From the NCBI GenBank assembly GCA_045106295.1, contig JBGCEI010000137.1:1-19343 (forward strand): a stretch of 19,343 nucleotides of DNA. Reading direction: 5' to 3'. The translations under genes were made by a program, and so were the position numbers. This document shows, in pieces, positions 1 to 7,391 of this stretch. Positions within the stretch are counted from its first letter, which is position 1. Each line of letters begins with the position of its first letter. The notes beneath the pieces are model-generated. The model did not search any database. It was not told the DNA's origin and worked only from the letters and a program-made list of their open reading frames with translations. Source of the DNA: WTJX01 sp045106295. Its GTDB lineage: Bacteria; Bacteroidota; Bacteroidia; Cytophagales; JAAEPT01.

Positions 1-879
1 ATCATTATGGTATTGGGTGGCTCTACTAATGCCGTACTGCACATGATTGCCATGGCAAAATCGGTAGACGTAAACATCACCATCGATGACTTCCAACGAC
101 TAAGTGACAACACACCTTTCTTAGCTGACCTGAAACCAAGCGGTAAATACCTCATGGAAGATTTGCATGCCGTTGGTGGTATACCTGCCGTTATGAAAAT
201 GATGCTGGCAGAAGGTTACCTCCACGGTGACTGCCTCACGGTAACCGGCGAAACGGTAGCAGAGAATTTAGCAAAAGTAGCAGGGTTTACAGCCGGTCAG
301 GACGTAATCAAGCCATTCAGTGAACCGATTAAGAAAACAGGGCACTTACAAATTTTAAAAGGAAACCTTGCTCCAGAAGGATCGGTAGCGAAAATCACGG
401 GTAAAGAAGGAGAATACTTTGAAGGTCCTGCACGTGTCTACGAAGATGAGTTTGCTGCCATCAAAGGAATTAGTAACGAAGTAAAGGCAGGCGAAGTCAT
501 TGTAATCCGTTATTCGGGACCAAAAGGCGCTCCCGGAATGCCTGAGATGTTGAAACCCACAGGTGCTGTAATAGGTGCCGGTTTAGGAAAAAATGTAGCG
601 CTAATTACTGACGGTCGTTTCTCTGGTGGGTCTCATGGTTTTGTAGTAGGTCATATTACCCCAGAAGCCCAAGAAGGTGGCGCCATCGGTTTAGTAGAAA
701 ATGGCGACATCATTACCATTGACGCCGTAAACAACCGAATGGATATTAAAATCTCTGACGAAGAACTGGAAGCCAGAAGAAAAGCATGGAATAGACCTGC
801 TTACAAAGCAACAAGAGGAGTATTAGGGAAATACATCAAATCAGTCGCTTCTGCTTCTGAAGGTTGTATTACCGACTAA
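1..879 (+). CDS. ilvD: Dihydroxy-acid dehydratase, C-terminal half (5' truncated by window edge)
   Basis: Reads in frame from base 1 to a TAA at 877-879, giving about 292 residues. Family members are about 560 residues, so the N-terminal half lies outside the window. The enzyme dehydrates 2,3-dihydroxy-3-methylvalerate and -isovalerate in isoleucine and valine synthesis in the cytoplasm, using an Fe-S cluster. Visible family hallmarks are GGSTNAVLH at the window start, PEMLKPTGA, and the second IlvD/Edd signature ALITDGRFSGGSHG, whose Ser-rich stretch is active-site in this family. GHITPEAQEGG and the C-terminal domain follow. The cluster-binding cysteines of the N-terminal half cannot be checked here. 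No ilvB, ilvN or ilvC gene follows: the reading frame ends and a stem-loop begins 7 nt later, so this is the last gene of its transcript. The homologous Edd is excluded only by overall resemblance and by memory of IlvD sequences. Confidence 0.96.
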   Translation: MIMVLGGSTNAVLHMIAMAKSVDVNITIDDFQRLSDNTPFLADLKPSGKYLMEDLHAVGGIPAVMKMMLAEGYLHGDCLTVTGETVAENLAKVAGFTAGQDVIKPFSEPIKKTGHLQILKGNLAPEGSVAKITGKEGEYFEGPARVYEDEFAAIKGISNEVKAGEVIVIRYSGPKGAPGMPEMLKPTGAVIGAGLGKNVALITDGRFSGGSHGFVVGHITPEAQEGGAIGLVENGDIITIDAVNNRMDIKISDEELEARRKAWNRPAYKATRGVLGKYIKSVASASEGCITD

Positions 880-885
880 ATTAGC

Positions 886-911
886 TCAGGAACGGTCGAA
901 GACCTTCCTGA
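886..911 (+). terminator. Stem-loop just after ilvD, probable terminator
   Basis: Arms TCAGGAA (886-892) and TTCCTGA (905-911) enclose a second pairing GGTC (894-897) with GACC (901-904) around a GAA loop, with one bulged C at 893. That makes an 11-bp stem beginning 7 nt after the ilvD stop. The downstream sequence is T-rich (ATATTTTAA) but has no clean T-run. Termination is inferred from position and structure. Confidence 0.6.
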
Positions 912-944
912 TCGATATTTTAACGCTTTATTAAATTTATCAGA

Positions 945-1034
945 GCATCACCCTAGCCATGCCTGCCGGACAGGCACGGTGTTGTATCTTTTGTTTCCTA
1001 CGGACACAAAAGAATGCCGCTTCTATCCCATGCC
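945..1034. repeat. Intergenic hairpin-rich repeat element
   Basis: This segment is more GC-rich than its surroundings and contains two hairpins: TGCCTG/CAGGCA (960-965 with 971-976), and CTTTTGT/ACAAAAG (988-994 with 1006-1012) extended by TCC/GGA (996-998 with 1002-1004). It begins GCATCACCCT, a 10-mer that recurs at 19331-19340. The layout (GCATCACCCTAGCC, then a hairpin bounded by CTTTTGT and ACAAAAG, then TGCCGCTTCTATCCC) matches from memory an abundant unnamed intergenic repeat of Flavobacteriia. That identification is recollection, not a search result. Its role is unknown; it may help termination between ilvD and the FKBP gene. Confidence 0.55.
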
Positions 1035-1068
1035 TACTAAAACACATTAACAATTAAATACGAATACC

Positions 1069-1446
1069 ATGTCACTACAAGAATACCTAGAGAATAACAA
1101 CATTGCAGCTGAAGAAACAAATTCAGGCTTAAAATACGTAAAGTCAGTAAGTACTGACGGTGCCAAGGCACAGAAAAAAAATATGGTTTCTGTTCACTAC
1201 ACAGGTAAACTACTAGACGGAAGCGTATTCGACTCATCCGTTCAGAGAGGAACGCCACTAGACTTTACATTAGGTGTAGGTCAAGTAATTGCTGGTTGGG
1301 ACGAAGGAATAGCTCTATTAAACAAAGGAGAAAAAGCAACACTTTACATCCCAAGTGATTTAGCCTACGGAGCAAGAGGAGCAGGTGGTGTTATTCCTCC
1401 ACATGCAGATCTTATCTTTGAAGTAGAGTTAGTTGACTTTAAATAA
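1069..1446 (+). CDS. FKBP-type peptidyl-prolyl cis-trans isomerase, cytoplasmic
   Basis: A 125-residue single-domain FKBP. It has no signal peptide or membrane segment, so it probably acts in the cytoplasm, isomerising X-Pro bonds during protein folding. The FKBP fold runs from about residue 20 to the end. The usual active-site residues are visible: Y44 (VHYTGKL), F54/D55 (SVFDSS), F66 (PLDFTLG), V73-I74, W77 (AGWDEG), Y100 (LAYGARG), I109 (GVIPPHA) and F117 (LIFEVELVDFK). The first 20 residues are a short charged extension before the domain. The start at ATG 1069 follows an A-rich leader with no Shine-Dalgarno sequence, as expected in Bacteroidota. The gene is isolated between the ilvD repeat region and a strong hairpin, so it is probably monocistronic. 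The domain is certain; no specific gene symbol is justified because Flavobacteriia carry several FKBPs. Confidence 0.95.
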   Translation: MSLQEYLENNNIAAEETNSGLKYVKSVSTDGAKAQKKNMVSVHYTGKLLDGSVFDSSVQRGTPLDFTLGVGQVIAGWDEGIALLNKGEKATLYIPSDLAYGARGAGGVIPPHADLIFEVELVDFK

Positions 1447-1452
1447 CCTGAA

Positions 1453-1497
1453 TAACAAATCGTCGGGGACGCTTAGAGCGTCCCCGACGATTTGTTA
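1453..1497. terminator. Perfect 21-bp hairpin, probable bidirectional terminator
   Basis: Bases 1453-1473 are exactly complementary to 1477-1497, with a 3-nt loop TAG at 1474-1476. The centre of the stem is GC-rich (CGTCGGGGACGC) and the ends are AT-rich (TAACAAAT/ATTTGTTA), so on either strand a T-rich 3' arm follows a GC-rich stem. It starts 7 nt after the FKBP stop codon and ends 22 nt before the asnS ATG. Terminator function is inferred from this geometry. Its length and perfection would also fit a small inverted-repeat element. Confidence 0.75.
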
Positions 1498-1519
1498 AAT
1501 GTAAATCTGTAACCAAACC

Positions 1520-2983
1520 ATGTCTCAACGAACTAAAATTGACACTATTTTAAGTACCGTGTCTGCCGGCAGGCAGGAAGAGAAAACGGAAGATCAACTA
1601 ACCGTAAAAGGGTGGGTGCGTACCAAAAGAGGAAGTAAAAACGTCACCTTTATTGCGTTAAACGATGGTTCTACCATTAATAACCTACAAATAGTAGCCG
1701 ACCCTACTCAATTTACCGAAGAGCTACTTTCAGATATTGCCACAGGTGCGGCAATCAGCGTGACTGGAAAACTAGAAAACTCACAAGGAAGCGGTCAGTC
1801 AGTTGAATTGATTGCTGAACATATCGAGTTATTAGGAAAAGCAGACCCAGATCATTATCCCTTACAACCTAAAAAACATTCCTTAGAGTTTCTTCGTGAA
1901 ATAGGTCATCTCAGAATGCGAACCAGCACATTTTCCGCTATTATGAGAATCCGAAACACTGCAGCATTTGCCGTAAACGAATTTTTTCATAATAAAGGAT
2001 TTGTCTATTTGCACACCCCTATTATTACGGGTTCAGATGCCGAAGGAGCAGGTGAAATGTTTCAGGTAACAGCATTAGATTTAGCCAACCCGCCTAAAGA
2101 TGAAAGTGGAGCAATAGATTTTACACAAGATTTCTTTGGAAAAGCCACCAATCTAACCGTTTCTGGTCAATTAGAAGGGGAACTAGGCGCCATGGCGTTA
2201 GGTCAAGTCTACACCTTTGGTCCTACTTTTAGAGCTGAGAATTCCAATACGACGAGACACTTAGCTGAATTCTGGATGATAGAACCAGAAGTAGCTTTCT
2301 GCGAGTTGGAAGAGGACATGGATTTGGCAGAAGAATTTCTGAAATACCTCATCAATAAAGTAATCAGTGATTGTAAAGACGATTTAGACTTTTTATCGAA
2401 CAGATTAGTACAAGAAGAAAAGTCGAAGCCTCAAAATGAACGAAGTGAGCTCAATTTATTAGAAAAATTACAGTTTGTTTTGGAAAACGACTTTGAGCGA
2501 ATTACCTACACCGAAGCCATTGATATTTTACTTCAATCGAAACCACATAAAAAAGGAAAGTTTCAATTTCCCATCTCTTGGGGAGTAGATATGCAGTCGG
2601 AGCACGAGCGCTTTTTAGTAGAAAAGCACTTCAAAAAACCAGTAATCATAACAGATTATCCAAAAGACATTAAAGCATTTTACATGAAACAAAATGCAGA
2701 TGGAAAAACAGTAGCAGCCATGGATGTACTGTTTCCTGGCATAGGAGAAATTATTGGTGGCTCACAACGAGAAGAAAATCTAGAAAAATTAGTGGCCAGA
2801 ATGAAAGAAGTAGACATCGAAGAGGAAGAGTTGAACTGGTACCTAGATACTCGTCGATTTGGAACAGCACCACATAGTGGGTTTGGCTTAGGCTTTGAAC
2901 GCTTTGTCTTGTTTGTAACAGGAATGTCGAATATCAGAGATGTAATTCCATTTCCAAGAGCGCCGAAAAGTGCAGATTTTTAG
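1520..2983 (+). CDS. asnS: Asparaginyl-tRNA synthetase
   Basis: 487 residues. A class II aminoacyl-tRNA synthetase that charges tRNA-Asn in the cytoplasm. The N-terminal OB-fold anticodon-binding domain (about 27-105) opens with VKGWVRTKRGSKNVTFIALNDGS. The catalytic core follows, with motif 2 at 234-257 (GPTFRAENSNTTRHLAEFWMIEPE) and motif 3 at about 454-462 (GFGLGFERF). The HLAEFWMIEPE stretch and the absence of an archaeal-type or GAD domain favour Asn over Asp specificity. An insert at about 185-212 (DLANPPKDESG, ending before the NLTVSGQLEGEL strand) fits what I recall of Bacteroidota AsnRS. An odd point is the N-terminal stretch S15-A-G-R-Q19, encoded by a GC-rich repeat word also present near base 963. 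The next gene (mreB) begins 196 nt downstream, so it probably has its own promoter. Confidence 0.97.
   Translation: MSQRTKIDTILSTVSAGRQEEKTEDQLTVKGWVRTKRGSKNVTFIALNDGSTINNLQIVADPTQFTEELLSDIATGAAISVTGKLENSQGSGQSVELIAEHIELLGKADPDHYPLQPKKHSLEFLREIGHLRMRTSTFSAIMRIRNTAAFAVNEFFHNKGFVYLHTPIITGSDAEGAGEMFQVTALDLANPPKDESGAIDFTQDFFGKATNLTVSGQLEGELGAMALGQVYTFGPTFRAENSNTTRHLAEFWMIEPEVAFCELEEDMDLAEEFLKYLINKVISDCKDDLDFLSNRLVQEEKSKPQNERSELNLLEKLQFVLENDFERITYTEAIDILLQSKPHKKGKFQFPISWGVDMQSEHERFLVEKHFKKPVIITDYPKDIKAFYMKQNADGKTVAAMDVLFPGIGEIIGGSQREENLEKLVARMKEVDIEEEELNWYLDTRRFGTAPHSGFGLGFERFVLFVTGMSNIRDVIPFPRAPKSADF
1563..1577. repeat. GC-rich repeat word embedded in asnS
   Basis: CTGCCGGCAGGCAGG lies in the asnS frame and encodes residues 15-19 (SAGRQ) plus the start of codon 20. 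It contains the perfect palindrome CTGCCGGCAG. The same word with one extra A (CTGCCGG-A-CAGGCA) is at 963-976 in the intergenic element, about 600 bp away. Such a high-GC word is out of character with the surrounding AT-rich coding sequence. Confidence 0.6.
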
Positions 2984-3137
2984 AACACATCGACACTTTA
3001 ACCCAAAATCTTGTTTGAGTTCTTTGATTCTGTGATAAACTAGTCAACGAAATCAACTTTTCGCACTTATGACTTGAATGCAGGCTATTATTTCTCGATG
3101 AAATTTTCAAAAAAACGAGTATTTTTACAGAAAAGAA

Positions 3138-3155
3138 ACTAACTTACGAGTTAGT
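3138..3155 (+). other. Small inverted repeat in the mreB leader
   Basis: ACTAAC (3138-3143) and GTTAGT (3150-3155) pair around a 6-nt loop, ending 24 nt before the mreB start. The rest of the 196-nt asnS-mreB gap holds no recognisable gene. The best -7-like box upstream is TATTTTTA at 3120-3127, one mismatch from TAnnTTTG and without a correctly spaced TTG. This is therefore only a possible 5'-leader structure. Confidence 0.3.
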
Positions 3156-3179
3156 ACATTATTTCAATAAAAAATTAAA

Positions 3180-4205
3180 ATGGGTCTTTTCGATTTTTTA
3201 ACCAACGACATTGCTATTGACTTAGGAACAGCGAATACTCTGATCATCAATAAAGATAAAGTAGTAGTGGACGAACCTTCTATTATTGCAATCGATAGAA
3301 TAACGGGTGAAGTACTAGCAGTTGGTAGACAAGCCATGCAAATGCATGAAAAGACACACGACAACATCAAGACTATTCGTCCTTTGAAAGATGGTGTGAT
3401 TGCAGATTTTAATGCTGCAGAGCAGATGATTAGAGGAATGATCAAGATGATTGATCAGAAGAAAAAATTATTTAACCCTTCTCACAGAATGGTAATCTGT
3501 ATTCCATCTGGTATTACAGAAGTAGAAAAAAGAGCAGTAAGAGATTCAGCGCAACACGCTCATGCAAAAGAGGTCTATATGATTTACGAACCAATAGCTG
3601 CAGCTATAGGTCTTGGAATTGATATTGAACGACCAATTGGATCAATGATCGTAGATATAGGTGGTGGTACAACAGAGATTGCTGTTATTGCACTATCTGG
3701 TATTGTTTGTGAGCAGTCTATTCGTGTAGCGGGTGATGCATTCAATAAAGATATTCTTGATTACATGAGAAGACAGCATAACCTATTGATAGGTGAAAGA
3801 ACGGCTGAAAAAGTAAAAATAGAAGTTGGAGCAGCTACTACTGATTTAGCTAATCCTCCTGAAGAGTATGAAATAAGAGGACGTGACTTAATGACGGGTA
3901 TTCCAAAAGTAGTTAAGCTATCTCATGCTGAAATTGCATTTGCTCTAGATAAGTCTATTTCAAAAATAGAAGAAGCAGTTCTTAAAGCGTTGGAGATTTC
4001 TCCTCCAGAACTTTCTGCGGATATTTACGATAATGGTATTCACTTAACAGGTGGTGGAGCTTTGCTAAGAGGGTTTGACAAAAGATTGTCTCTAAAGACT
4101 AAGTTACCAATTCATGTAGCTGAAGATCCGTTACGTGCAGTAGTAAGAGGTACTGGACAAGCACTTAAAAACATACAAGGATACAAGGCCGTATTGATGA
4201 GCTGA
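3180..4205 (+). CDS. mreB: Rod-shape determining actin homologue MreB
   Basis: 341 residues, the normal MreB length. It forms membrane-associated filaments that organise lateral cell-wall synthesis. The actin-fold nucleotide site is intact: phosphate-1 loop IDLGTANTLI (13-22), DGVIADF connecting region (71-77), YEPIAAAIG (136-144), phosphate-2 loop VDIGGGTTEIAVI (158-170) and adenosine motif LTGGGALLRG (289-298). The N-terminal MGLFDFL is short and hydrophobic, like the membrane-binding helix of other MreBs. The ATG at 3180 follows an A-rich leader. It is the first gene of a compact operon: mreC begins 1 nt after its stop. DnaK- or FtsA-type relatives are excluded by length and by close resemblance to MreB throughout. 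Confidence 0.98.
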   Translation: MGLFDFLTNDIAIDLGTANTLIINKDKVVVDEPSIIAIDRITGEVLAVGRQAMQMHEKTHDNIKTIRPLKDGVIADFNAAEQMIRGMIKMIDQKKKLFNPSHRMVICIPSGITEVEKRAVRDSAQHAHAKEVYMIYEPIAAAIGLGIDIERPIGSMIVDIGGGTTEIAVIALSGIVCEQSIRVAGDAFNKDILDYMRRQHNLLIGERTAEKVKIEVGAATTDLANPPEEYEIRGRDLMTGIPKVVKLSHAEIAFALDKSISKIEEAVLKALEISPPELSADIYDNGIHLTGGGALLRGFDKRLSLKTKLPIHVAEDPLRAVVRGTGQALKNIQGYKAVLMS

Positions 4206-4206
4206 T

Positions 4207-5049
4207 ATGCAGCAACTACTAGAAGTATTTTCTAAGTATAAGTATTTCTTTCTTTTTCTTTTACTAGAGTTAGTGAGTTTAGGATTGATCTTTCGGTTCA
4301 ATACGTATCAAAATATCTTTTTCTTTAATTCAACCAATGCACTATCTGCTAGTGTACTGAATACGTCGTCATCTATTTCTTCTTACTTTGGGTTACAGTC
4401 ACGGAATACGGTGTTAAGTCATGAGAATGCCCTACTTAGGAAAAAATTAGCTGCATTTATTGAAAAGGAAGACAGGCTATTGGTAAACGATATACAGTAC
4501 TTCCTTCCAGATTCATTGTCTACGCAATACCTATTTTATCCCGCTACTATTATCAATAATTCGTTATTTAGTACTAATAATTACATTACGTTAGATAAGG
4601 GAGAAAAAGATGGGCTAAAAGAAGATATGGGTATTATTTCTTCAACTGGAATTGTAGGGAAAGTAAGTTATGTATCGGCTAACTATGCTATTGTAATGTC
4701 TGTATTAAACACAGACAACAGTGTTTCTGCTGAGGTTAGAAGTAAGAAAATATTAGGTTCCATTGAATGGGAAGGAAACAGCTTCAAAGAGGCAAAACTA
4801 AAATACATACCAAGGCATTTAAAAGTAGAAGTTGGAGATACGGTAATTACCTCTGGATATAATGCCATCTATCCAGCTGACATACATATTGGAATTATAT
4901 CAGAGATCTACTTAAACGAAGGTCAAAGTTTTTATGACATTGATATTCAATTATCTACTAATTTTAATACGGTAAGAAATGTCTACGCTGTAGAAAACGT
5001 ATTAAATAAGGAGCAAAAAGAATTAGAGAAACAAGTAGCTGACGAATAG
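4207..5049 (+). CDS. mreC: Rod-shape determining protein MreC
   Basis: 280 residues, typical for MreC. A single N-terminal membrane segment lies at about 13-31 (FFLFLLLELVSLGLIF). It is followed by a short predicted coiled coil near 65-95 (SRNTVLSHENALLRKKLAAFIEKEDRLL) and a periplasmic beta-barrel domain from about 115 onward. Recognisable family stretches are NNYITLDKGEKDGLKEDMGI, STGIVGKVSYVS, and GDTVITSGYNAIYPADIHIG. MreC links MreB inside the cell to PBP2 in the periplasm and activates it. The ATG is 1 nt after the mreB stop and the TAG abuts the mreD ATG directly, so translation of all three is probably coupled. Sequence conservation is lower than for MreB, as usual for this protein; context settles the call. 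Confidence 0.95.
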   Translation: MQQLLEVFSKYKYFFLFLLLELVSLGLIFRFNTYQNIFFFNSTNALSASVLNTSSSISSYFGLQSRNTVLSHENALLRKKLAAFIEKEDRLLVNDIQYFLPDSLSTQYLFYPATIINNSLFSTNNYITLDKGEKDGLKEDMGIISSTGIVGKVSYVSANYAIVMSVLNTDNSVSAEVRSKKILGSIEWEGNSFKEAKLKYIPRHLKVEVGDTVITSGYNAIYPADIHIGIISEIYLNEGQSFYDIDIQLSTNFNTVRNVYAVENVLNKEQKELEKQVADE

Positions 5050-5559
5050 ATGGGTATTGCCAAATATATAATTCGATTTATCCTCTTGGTTTTATTACAA
5101 GTTGTAGTATTTAAGGAGTTAGTACTCTTTAATACGGCAATGTGTTTTATTTATATTGCTTTTCTTATAACAATTCCACTGAATATAGGTAGAGGGTATA
5201 CTTTGTTGCTTGGGTTCTTTTTGGGCATTACAATAGACATGTTTTACAATACAGGAGGAGTTCATGCGTTTGCTTGCGTGTTTGTTGCATATATGCGCCC
5301 GTTTATTTTATTTAAAGTGGCTGGTGAAGAAGTATTAGAAAAAGGAGTAATTATTCCTATGGATACATTAAACTGGAGAGATACCGTTCTGTACAGTTTA
5401 TTAATGATTAGCCTTCACCATGTTGTACTACTGTTTACAGCTTCCTTTTCATTCAACTTATTCTTTTTTACACTACTTAAAATTATAGTAAGCACTGTTT
5501 TTACAAGCTTTATTTTCTTGTCGAGCTATTACATTCTTAAACAATCTGTTAAGCGATGA
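5050..5559 (+). CDS. mreD: Rod-shape determining membrane protein MreD
   Basis: 169 residues, almost entirely hydrophobic, with about five membrane segments: roughly 5-25, 30-45, 52-70, 75-90 (HAFACVFVAYMRPFILF) and 115-165. This length and topology fit MreD of the elongasome, an integral inner-membrane partner of MreC. Sequence alone would not prove the family because MreD diverges fast; the position between mreC and mrdA, with zero-spacing to mreC and a 4-nt ATGA overlap with mrdA, makes the call secure. The region RPFILFKVAGEEVLEKGVI is a soluble loop typical in position for Bacteroidota MreD. Confidence 0.92.
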   Translation: MGIAKYIIRFILLVLLQVVVFKELVLFNTAMCFIYIAFLITIPLNIGRGYTLLLGFFLGITIDMFYNTGGVHAFACVFVAYMRPFILFKVAGEEVLEKGVIIPMDTLNWRDTVLYSLLMISLHHVVLLFTASFSFNLFFFTLLKIIVSTVFTSFIFLSSYYILKQSVKR

Positions 5560-7391
5560 AAAGTAAAAAACAGTTTGTTATATCGGTTTTAGTACTTTTT
5601 ATAGCTATTGTTTTTACGGTTAAGCTTTTTCACCTTCAAGTTATTTCGAGTGACTACAAGCTAGCAGCCAGAGACAATACAGTTAAACAGCATTATATAG
5701 AACCTTACCGAGGTCAGATAGTAGACCGAAATGGGAAGATGTTGGCTAATAACGTTCCTGTATTTGACTTGTACATGGTTTACCGAAAAGTAAATATGGA
5801 AGATAGTAGTAGGGTCTGCCAACTGCTTAATCTCACTCATACGGAGTTTATTGAGGCAATTCAAAAAATGAAAAAAGATAGAGGGTATTCGTCGTATAAG
5901 CCCTCTCTCTTTATTCGGAATTTTTCTGCGGAAGATTATGCTCACATACAGGATAAATTTCATTTTATAGGATACTCATTTGAAGTGCGTACAGAACGAA
6001 ATTATGCTCACCCTAGCTTTGCACATGGCCTTGGCTATACAGCAGAAATTAGCAAGAGAGAATTAGATAGATATGGAGAATCTAATTACATAAATGGAGA
6101 TAACATAGGGAAGACTGGAATCGAAAATTACTACGAAAAAGAGCTAAAAGGGAAAAAGGGAATAGAATATAAAATTGTCAATGTAAAAGGGTTAGAGAAA
6201 GGGCGTTTTAAAGGAGGCGCTTACGATTCAACAGCCATAGCAGGTTACCCTTTAGTGAGCAGTGTTGATTTAGATATTCAGCAATATGCAGAAGAATTGA
6301 TGCAAGGTAAAAAAGGGTCTGTTGTGGCAATAGAACCATCTACTGGTGAAATACTATGTTTTGTAAGTAGCCCAAACTATGATCCGAGGTATTTAACAGG
6401 CAGAAAATATTCTAAACATATGAGTTTACTACAGTTAAACTCCAATAAACCATTGTACAATAGAGCTATTAAAGCTCCTTATCCACCAGGGTCTACCTTT
6501 AAACCAGTAGCTGCACTTATTGCTTTACAAGAGAAAGTAATCAAACCAAGCGAACGAATAGCCTGTTTTGGTAAATTAAAAACACTCCACGTGAAAGATC
6601 ACGTAAGTGGTTACATAGGAATAGAAGAAGCTATTCAAAAGTCATCTAACATCTTTTTTGGGAAACTGTTTATGAAAACAGTGCAACAAGGTGTAAAAGA
6701 AGATTGGAGAAAAGATAGTCAATACGGTTTAGATCGATGGAAAAAGATGGTTAATTCATTTGGACTAGGAACAGATCTAAACACAGATATTTCAGGAGAA
6801 AAAAAAGGCTTTGTTCCTAACAGTGCCTATTATAATAAAAAATTTGGTCGTTGGAGTGCTGAAACTATCTTTTCTCTTGGAATAGGGCAAGGAGAACTAG
6901 GAGCTACTCCCCTTCAATTGGCTAATATAGCCGCCATTATTGCGAATAAAGGTTTTTATTATATTCCTCATATTATTAAAAAAATTGGTGTTGGGAATAA
7001 ACAAATCCCAATAGATGAGCGGTTTACAAAAAAACACTATACCATGGTAGAGAAACAGCATTTCCCTATTGTGATAGAAGGAATGGAAAGAGTAGTAAGT
7101 CCAGGAGGAACAGCTCGTTTGGCGATTATACCAGACATCACTGTTTGTGGTAAAACAGGAACTGCACAAAACCCTCATGGTGATGATCATTCGGTGTTTA
7201 TTGCGTTTGCTCCTAAGCATAATCCCGTAATTGCTATTTGTACTTTTGTGGAAAATATTGGTGCTGGAGGTGAAGCGGCAGCTCCCATATCTAGCTTAGT
7301 GATGGAAAAGTACATAAGAGGCTCTATCATTGATTCTAGAAAATGGATTGAGACTTACGTAAAAAATAAAAAAACGATAATTGACGAATAG
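5556..7391 (+). CDS. mrdA: Penicillin-binding protein 2, elongasome transpeptidase
   Basis: 611 residues. A monofunctional class B PBP that cross-links peptidoglycan during elongation, paired with RodA. One N-terminal membrane anchor spans about 7-25. The pedestal domain contains RGQIVDRNGKMLANN (52-66) and the GKTGIENYYEKELKGKKG stretch. The transpeptidase motifs are all intact: S313-T-F-K316 (catalytic serine and lysine), S363-S-N365, and K533-T-G-T536. The ATG overlaps the mreD stop as ATGA, and the last 11 nt overlap rodA. Operon context distinguishes it from the division homologue FtsI. Confidence 0.97.
   Translation: MKSKKQFVISVLVLFIAIVFTVKLFHLQVISSDYKLAARDNTVKQHYIEPYRGQIVDRNGKMLANNVPVFDLYMVYRKVNMEDSSRVCQLLNLTHTEFIEAIQKMKKDRGYSSYKPSLFIRNFSAEDYAHIQDKFHFIGYSFEVRTERNYAHPSFAHGLGYTAEISKRELDRYGESNYINGDNIGKTGIENYYEKELKGKKGIEYKIVNVKGLEKGRFKGGAYDSTAIAGYPLVSSVDLDIQQYAEELMQGKKGSVVAIEPSTGEILCFVSSPNYDPRYLTGRKYSKHMSLLQLNSNKPLYNRAIKAPYPPGSTFKPVAALIALQEKVIKPSERIACFGKLKTLHVKDHVSGYIGIEEAIQKSSNIFFGKLFMKTVQQGVKEDWRKDSQYGLDRWKKMVNSFGLGTDLNTDISGEKKGFVPNSAYYNKKFGRWSAETIFSLGIGQGELGATPLQLANIAAIIANKGFYYIPHIIKKIGVGNKQIPIDERFTKKHYTMVEKQHFPIVIEGMERVVSPGGTARLAIIPDITVCGKTGTAQNPHGDDHSVFIAFAPKHNPVIAICTFVENIGAGGEAAAPISSLVMEKYIRGSIIDSRKWIETYVKNKKTIIDE

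Noticed and set aside
3120..3127. TATTTTTA as the mreB promoter -7 box
   Set aside because: It has one mismatch to TAnnTTTG and no TTG at the right distance; not strong enough to annotate as a promoter.
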